Of a DNA stretch of 64,000 bases, positions 59,621 to 64,000 are shown piece by piece. The notes beneath the pieces were generated by a model. It ran no database searches. It was not told the DNA's origin and worked only from the letters and a program-made list of their open reading frames with translations. The DNA comes from JBMOPD01 sp049323615 (lineage in GTDB: Bacteria; Bacillota; Desulfotomaculia; Desulfotomaculales; Desulfocucumaceae): positions 27,347 to 91,346 of the forward strand of contig JBMOPD010000011.1 in assembly GCA_049323615.1 (NCBI GenBank), given 5' to 3'. Numbering within the stretch: the stretch's first letter is position 1; each line of letters opens with the position of its first letter. A program made the position numbers and the translations under genes.

Positions 59621-61318
59621 ATGAATCCTGGCAAGAGCAAGCCTCCGGCGCGCGGGTTTAATCACACTCACTTAAAGGACCGGTACGATGTAATTATCAT
59701 CGGGGGCGGGATTACGGGGGCCGGCGTGGCCAGGGACTGCGCCATGCGCGGGATATCCACCCTGCTCCTGGAGCGGAGGGATTTCGCCTCGGGCACCACC
59801 GGCACCTGCATGGGACTTCTGCACGGCGGGCCGCGCTACCTGATGACAAACCCGGAGCTGACCAGGATTTCCTGCCAGGAGAGCGGGTACGTGCAAAAAA
59901 TCGCCCCGCACCTTTGCTTTTCCGTTCCTTTCCTTTTCCTGGTGCACGATCCCGGACAGATGGACCCGCTGAATAAATTTTTTTCCATCTACGACCAGTA
60001 CCAGCACCTTAAGAACGGCAAGCCCCACGTCAGCCTCAGCCGGGAGGACATACTGAAGATTGAGCCCTCCCTGGAGGCCGGTTTCGCCGGGGGTATCACC
60101 TCCGATGAGTGGGGCGTCAATGTGTTCCGCCTCAACCTGCTTACCGTCAAGTCGGCCTTTTTATACGGCGCCGCAGTCCGCAACCACACCGAGGTGACCG
60201 GAATTTTAAAGGAAAACGGCGCCGTAACCGGGGTGGAGATAAAGGAGGCAGCCGGCGGGGAAACCAGGCGCATCAATGCCAGGTACGTGGTCAACGCCTC
60301 CGGCCCCTGGGCGCCCCGGGTGGCCGCCATGGCCGGGGCGCACTTTAAATTGCGGCCCTCCAGGGGAGTGCACCTGATCCTGGACAGGCGTATCACCAGC
60401 GTGGGCCTGGCCGTAAGGGCCATAGACGGGAGGACCATTGAGCTTTTGCCCCACGAAAATACGACCATGATCGGCTGCACCGACAGTGATTTCTTCTCTT
60501 CCCCCGACGACGCCCGGGTATACCCCGAGGACATAGAATACCTGGTCCGGGCGGTGGAAGAGGTGATGCCCCAGGTGCGCAGGGCCAGGGTGATCCGGGC
60601 CATGGCCGGCGTCCGGCCGCTGCTGTACGAGGCAGGCATGCCGGTGGAAAAGGTTACCCGGGACCACCGCATAAAGGACCACGCAGAGGAGGGAATCCCG
60701 GGCTTTATAACGGTCGGCGGGGGAAAAATGGTCACCCACCGCCTGATGGCCCAGGAAGTCACCGACCTTTTGTGCGCCGGGCTGGGCATTGACAGGCCCT
60801 GCCGCACCCACACCGAGCCCCTCCCCGGCGGGGAGAGGCTCCCCACCCGGGAGGAAATCGAAAACATGGCCCAAAAGCACCGGGTACACACCCACACCGT
60901 GGCCAGGATGGCCGCCCGCCACGGCTCCCTCACCGGCGGCATCCTGGAAAAGTACTGCCGCGGGCCGGGAGCCCTTGAACTGTGCCACTGCGAGCCTGTT
61001 CTCACCGGGGAGGCGCGCCATGCCGTTACCGAGGAATGGGCCCGGACGCCCGACGATATCCGCCGCCGGACCAGGACGGGCATGGGGCCCTGCCAGGGAA
61101 CCCGGTGCGCCTGGAAGGCGGCCGTTTTGCTGGCCGAAGACCTGGGCCTGCCTCCCCGGGAAGCCGGCCTTCACCGCGGTTCCTTCCTCCAGGAGCGCTG
61201 GAAGGGGAAAATGCCGGTGCTGGACGGCGACCAGCTGCGGCAGGAAGAACTGAGCCGCTGCCTCAACTTCTTCGGGGAGGGCGGCGGATGTTCCCGGAAA
61301 GGGGGGCCGGCCAATTGA
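59621..61318 (+). CDS. glpA: Anaerobic glycerol-3-phosphate dehydrogenase, subunit A
   Basis: A 565-residue flavoprotein. The FAD-binding motif is DVIIIGGGITGAGVARDCAMRG near residue 25, followed by LLERRDFASGTTGTCMGLLHGGPRY. The C-terminal third has a BFD-like [2Fe-2S] region (CHCEPV ... GMGPCQGTRC). This matches GlpA, the catalytic subunit of the anaerobic enzyme that oxidises sn-glycerol-3-phosphate to DHAP. ATG 59621 follows GGGGGG; the frame opens 24 bases earlier. It starts the glpABC group, with glpB overlapping its last four bases. No glpK or glpF is present here. Confidence 0.92.
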   Translation: MNPGKSKPPARGFNHTHLKDRYDVIIIGGGITGAGVARDCAMRGISTLLLERRDFASGTTGTCMGLLHGGPRYLMTNPELTRISCQESGYVQKIAPHLCFSVPFLFLVHDPGQMDPLNKFFSIYDQYQHLKNGKPHVSLSREDILKIEPSLEAGFAGGITSDEWGVNVFRLNLLTVKSAFLYGAAVRNHTEVTGILKENGAVTGVEIKEAAGGETRRINARYVVNASGPWAPRVAAMAGAHFKLRPSRGVHLILDRRITSVGLAVRAIDGRTIELLPHENTTMIGCTDSDFFSSPDDARVYPEDIEYLVRAVEEVMPQVRRARVIRAMAGVRPLLYEAGMPVEKVTRDHRIKDHAEEGIPGFITVGGGKMVTHRLMAQEVTDLLCAGLGIDRPCRTHTEPLPGGERLPTREEIENMAQKHRVHTHTVARMAARHGSLTGGILEKYCRGPGALELCHCEPVLTGEARHAVTEEWARTPDDIRRRTRTGMGPCQGTRCAWKAAVLLAEDLGLPPREAGLHRGSFLQERWKGKMPVLDGDQLRQEELSRCLNFFGEGGGCSRKGGPAN

Positions 61319-62529
61319 TTTTCGACGTGCTTGTCATAGGCGGGGGAATGGCCGGCCTGGCCGCCGCCGCCGACCTCTCCCGGAGGGGGCGGCGGGTGCT
61401 GGTGGTAAGAAAGGGGTACGGCGCCACCGCCCTGTCATCGGGAGCAATTGATTTCAGCTGCGGAATACCGGCCCCCCCGGAAGCGGAATCGGCAGCGCTC
61501 TTGTCCATGCTGTCCGGGGCGGGGCTGCCGGTGGAAATAAAAAAGGAAGGCGGCTTCACCCTGTGCGACCAGACCGGCAGGGTCAGGACGGCGGCCTGCG
61601 CCCAGTTCACCATGGCCCGGGCCGACCTGGGCGGCCTGGCCGGAAAGCGGGTCACCCTGGTGGGCATACTGGGTTACGGGGGATTTAACACCGGATTCCT
61701 GAGCCGGGTTCTTTCAGAAAGATGCGGCGCGGCTTCCATTGAAAAAATAGAAGCGGACCTCCCCGGCGGGCACGGCAAGCAGGAAATCACCGGCCCGGAG
61801 GCTGCCCACCTGCTGCAGCATCCCGGCAGCGCAGCCCTGCTGGCCAAAAATATATCAGAGCGGACCGGGGCGGCGGGCGGCGACCTGCTGGTATTCCCCC
61901 CGGTGCTGGGCATATCGGGCATGCCGCAGATCGTGGCTGACCTGGAAGCCCGCACGGGCAGGCAGGTGGCCGAACTGCCCGCGGCCGTCCCCTCACTGCC
62001 GGGGTTGAGGCTGCAGGAGGCCATGGAAAGGGCCTGCCGGCAGCCAGGCGTACAGATCCAGAAGGGAGAAGTAATCGGGCTTGAGGGGGACAACGGAACC
62101 CTGCTGGGAGCCCGGGCAGCAGGCGGCGGGAGGATATACACCCTTTCCTGCAAAGCCGTGATCATGGCCGGGGGCAAGTTTATCGGCGGCGGCCTCAAAT
62201 CTGTCAACCGCACACTGCTGGAGCCCCTTTTGAACCTGCCGCTTTACCTGGGATCGGAGCGGGTTGACGGCATTCCCCTGCAGCGCCTGCTGCGGGACGG
62301 TGTGGCCGGCCCGCAGCCCGCCTTTGCCGCCGGTATAGCGGTGGACCAATCTATGCGGCCCCTGGACATCACCGGCCGCCCGGCCAGGGTCAATCTTTTC
62401 GCCGCCGGGTCAATTATTGGCAGCCTCCCCGGCGCCCGCGGCCTGCCCGGCCTTGGGGACGCCTTTCTTTCGGGCATCAGGGCGGCGGCGGCTGTCGACC
62501 GCTACCTGGCGGGAGGTGACCATAGTTGA
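61315..62529 (+). CDS. glpB: Anaerobic glycerol-3-phosphate dehydrogenase, subunit B
   Basis: A 404-residue flavoprotein resembling GlpB. It starts FDVLVIGGGMAGLAAAADLSRRGRRV. Further in it has SSGAIDFSCG and, late, GDAFLSGIRAAAAVDRYL, the second FAD-contact segment. GlpB is thought to pass electrons from GlpA to GlpC. I take TTG 61315, which overlaps the glpA stop (TTGA) and is nine bases after GGGGGG; this gives an N-terminus equivalent to E. coli GlpB. The open frame extends upstream within glpA, but that is not coding. glpC follows with another TTGA overlap. Confidence 0.9.
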   Translation: MIFDVLVIGGGMAGLAAAADLSRRGRRVLVVRKGYGATALSSGAIDFSCGIPAPPEAESAALLSMLSGAGLPVEIKKEGGFTLCDQTGRVRTAACAQFTMARADLGGLAGKRVTLVGILGYGGFNTGFLSRVLSERCGAASIEKIEADLPGGHGKQEITGPEAAHLLQHPGSAALLAKNISERTGAAGGDLLVFPPVLGISGMPQIVADLEARTGRQVAELPAAVPSLPGLRLQEAMERACRQPGVQIQKGEVIGLEGDNGTLLGARAAGGGRIYTLSCKAVIMAGGKFIGGGLKSVNRTLLEPLLNLPLYLGSERVDGIPLQRLLRDGVAGPQPAFAAGIAVDQSMRPLDITGRPARVNLFAAGSIIGSLPGARGLPGLGDAFLSGIRAAAAVDRYLAGGDHS

Positions 62530-63857
62530 CGGAGGAAAGGAAAGGATTTAACCACTTTTACGATATTTACAGCCGGGAGAAGATACTGCCCTACTTAAAA
62601 CACGAGGCGGCGGCCATACCGCAGTGGGAATCGTGCATCAGCTGCGGGCTGTGCCTTTCCCGCTGCCCGCTGCTCAAAGGGCTGGACGGCTGCAATTACC
62701 CCGGTCCGGCAGCGGTGGCGGACAGGCTGTCACGTTCGGTGACCGAATACTGGTCGGCAGCCGATGTAATATTCCACTGCACCACCTGTATGGCCTGCCA
62801 GGAGGCCTGCCCCTCGGGGGTCCCGGTGATGGAGGCCGTCCTGATGATCAGGGCAAAAATAATTGAGCAGGCCAGACAGGCGGGAAAAGAAATTTCCCCC
62901 TTCAAGGAGCGGGCCTTCAGGGAAATACTGCTGAAGCCGGGCAGGCTTGACAAGCTGGCCCGGCTGGGATCGCTGGGCCAGAACCTCTTATTGGAAGGGC
63001 CGGTGGGATCGCTGTTAAAACACGTACTGCCCCCGGGCATGGATTGCCGGCCCCTGTTCCCGCCCCTGGCCAAAAAGCCGCTGCCGAAGATCCTGCCGGA
63101 AGTCCTTAAAAGCCCCGGCGCCCGGATAAGGGCGGGCTTTTTCGGCGGCTGCCTGACCAATTACTCCTATACCGGCCTGGGCCAGGCGGTAGCCAGGGTC
63201 CTCTCCATAAACGGCGTGGAGGTGGTGTTCCCCGGCGACCAGCAGTGCTGCGGCGCCCCCCTGGTCACCTTCGGGGACCGCGGGGGGGCCAGGCTTCTGG
63301 CCGGGCAGAACATAGTCTCCTTCAAGCGGCCGGGCTGTGACGTGATTGTCACCGCCTGCGCCTCCTGCGGCCTGGTGCTGAAGCTAAAATACCCCACCCT
63401 GTTTTCCGAAAGCGATGAAATATACCCCGATGTGCTGGACTTTTGCGGGAAGGTAAAGGACATAACCGAATTCCTCGCCGAAAAGGCGGACCTCAAGGAG
63501 CCCCGGGCCAAAATGCCCCTCAGGGTGACCTGCCACGACCCCTGCCACCTGAACCGCGGGCAGGGGATCTCCGGGCAGCCCCGGTCCATCCTGAAAGCCA
63601 TTCCCGGGCTGGACCTGGTGGAGATGGCGGAGCCCGGGACATGCTGCGGCGGGGCCGGACTTTTTTCCCTGGAGCACACCGACTGGTCCCAAAAGATACT
63701 TTCCTCCAAGATCAGGGACATCCAGTCCACCGGCGCCGGCGCCGTGGCCACTTCCTGCCCGGGGTGCATCCTGCAAATCAGCGGCGGGGTCCGGGAGGCC
63801 GGCGCGGGGCAGCGGGTGGTTCATCCCGTCCAGCTCCTGGCCGAGGCCTATGAGTAA
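62526..63857 (+). CDS. glpC: Anaerobic glycerol-3-phosphate dehydrogenase, subunit C
   Basis: A 443-residue Fe-S protein of the GlpC type. The ferredoxin sites are CISCGLCLSRCPL (~37-49) and CTTCMACQEACPSG (~85-98). Two CCG domains follow: GGCLTNYSYTG with QQCCGAPLVTFG, then CHDPCHLNRGQGISGQPR with GTCCGGAGLFS. A late CPGC motif (ATSCPGCILQI) completes the second. GlpC anchors the GlpAB dimer to the membrane and hands electrons to menaquinone. It starts with TTG 62526, overlapping the glpB stop, with GGGAGGTGA just before. Repeat copy B begins within a few bases of the stop. Confidence 0.92.
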   Translation: MTEERKGFNHFYDIYSREKILPYLKHEAAAIPQWESCISCGLCLSRCPLLKGLDGCNYPGPAAVADRLSRSVTEYWSAADVIFHCTTCMACQEACPSGVPVMEAVLMIRAKIIEQARQAGKEISPFKERAFREILLKPGRLDKLARLGSLGQNLLLEGPVGSLLKHVLPPGMDCRPLFPPLAKKPLPKILPEVLKSPGARIRAGFFGGCLTNYSYTGLGQAVARVLSINGVEVVFPGDQQCCGAPLVTFGDRGGARLLAGQNIVSFKRPGCDVIVTACASCGLVLKLKYPTLFSESDEIYPDVLDFCGKVKDITEFLAEKADLKEPRAKMPLRVTCHDPCHLNRGQGISGQPRSILKAIPGLDLVEMAEPGTCCGGAGLFSLEHTDWSQKILSSKIRDIQSTGAGAVATSCPGCILQISGGVREAGAGQRVVHPVQLLAEAYE

Positions 63858-64000
63858 AAAAGCCGCCCTTGCTGGCGGCGCCGCTGTTCCAGCGGCGGGA
63901 ATCCAGAATTCAGAATCCAGAATCCAGAATGCTTACAGCCTTTCCTAAAGCCCGGCTCCTTCTTTTGGGACGTACAATACTTTAGAGGTTGCTATCGAAA
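63856..64000. repeat. Dispersed ~145-bp repeat, copy B (cut by window edge)
   Basis: Nearly identical to 4633-4779: the paired hairpins (GCCGCC...GGCGGC, then GCCGCTGttcCAGCGGC), the cagaatccagaat units and the conserved tail to tatcgaaa. One G is missing in ttag-aggttgc relative to copy A. It starts at the glpC stop codon and runs off the right edge, so its full length is unknown. Confidence 0.8.

Overview
The window looks like the chromosome of an anaerobic, spore-former-type Firmicute, most like the Desulfotomaculum/Pelotomaculum group (inference). The grounds are GC-rich coding DNA with many TTG starts behind strong GGAGG sites, a glmS ribozyme, an isoleucine-type T-box, a cdaA-cdaR-glmM-glmS run, an S-layer-homology protein, several CCG-type iron-sulfur subunits, a tungsten-type aldehyde:ferredoxin oxidoreductase and a reductive-dehalogenase-like protein. 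There are no tRNA or rRNA genes, no CRISPR array and no complete insertion sequence.

Layout. 1-4.6 kb: plus-strand peptidase and transport genes (M20 fragment, M28-like peptidase, MFS symporter, SDR). 4.6-5.1 kb: a gene-poor strip holding one copy of a 145-bp dispersed repeat and a decayed copy of the 3' end of the S-layer gene found at 31 kb. 5.1-14.4 kb: a GntR regulator divergent from an AtuA/DUF4387 pair, a five-gene oligopeptide-type ABC transporter and a class-I amidotransferase-like hydrolase. The transporter's binding protein appears to be circularly permuted. 14.7 kb: a broken TrkH start. 15-25.7 kb: a minus-strand catabolic-looking run (HpcH/HpaI aldolase, IclR regulator, AOR, RdhA-like Fe-S protein, YcaO, two-subunit CoA-transferase, acyl-CoA dehydrogenase, CaiB/BaiF CoA-transferase). 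This run is the best candidate for an undescribed pathway.

25.9-36.2 kb is a mixed region: a CcdA/TlpA thiol-redox pair, a GNAT-like protein, a subtilase, a small zincin, the S-layer protein, a second ilvD-type dehydratase, a frameshifted REP-associated (Y1) transposase with REP-like palindromes around it, another gene remnant and a HAD phosphatase.

36.5-55.9 kb is a long minus-strand biosynthetic block. A TTGACA-17-TATACT promoter and an isoleucine-type T-box precede ilvD-ilvB-ilvN-ilvB-leuA-leuC-leuD-leuB-cimA, followed without a clear break by cdaA-cdaR-glmM. glmS lies behind its own ribozyme. Citramalate synthase plus LeuCDB makes 2-oxobutanoate from pyruvate, which fits isoleucine control. 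ilvC is not in the window. argH lies just upstream on the same strand with its own candidate promoter.

56.2-63.9 kb is plus-strand: a PilZ protein, then an AGPS/GlcD-like FAD enzyme, a CCG Fe-S partner and glpA-glpB-glpC, which looks like an anaerobic glycerol-3-phosphate (or related) oxidation unit feeding electrons to the membrane. The second copy of the 145-bp repeat follows and runs off the right edge.
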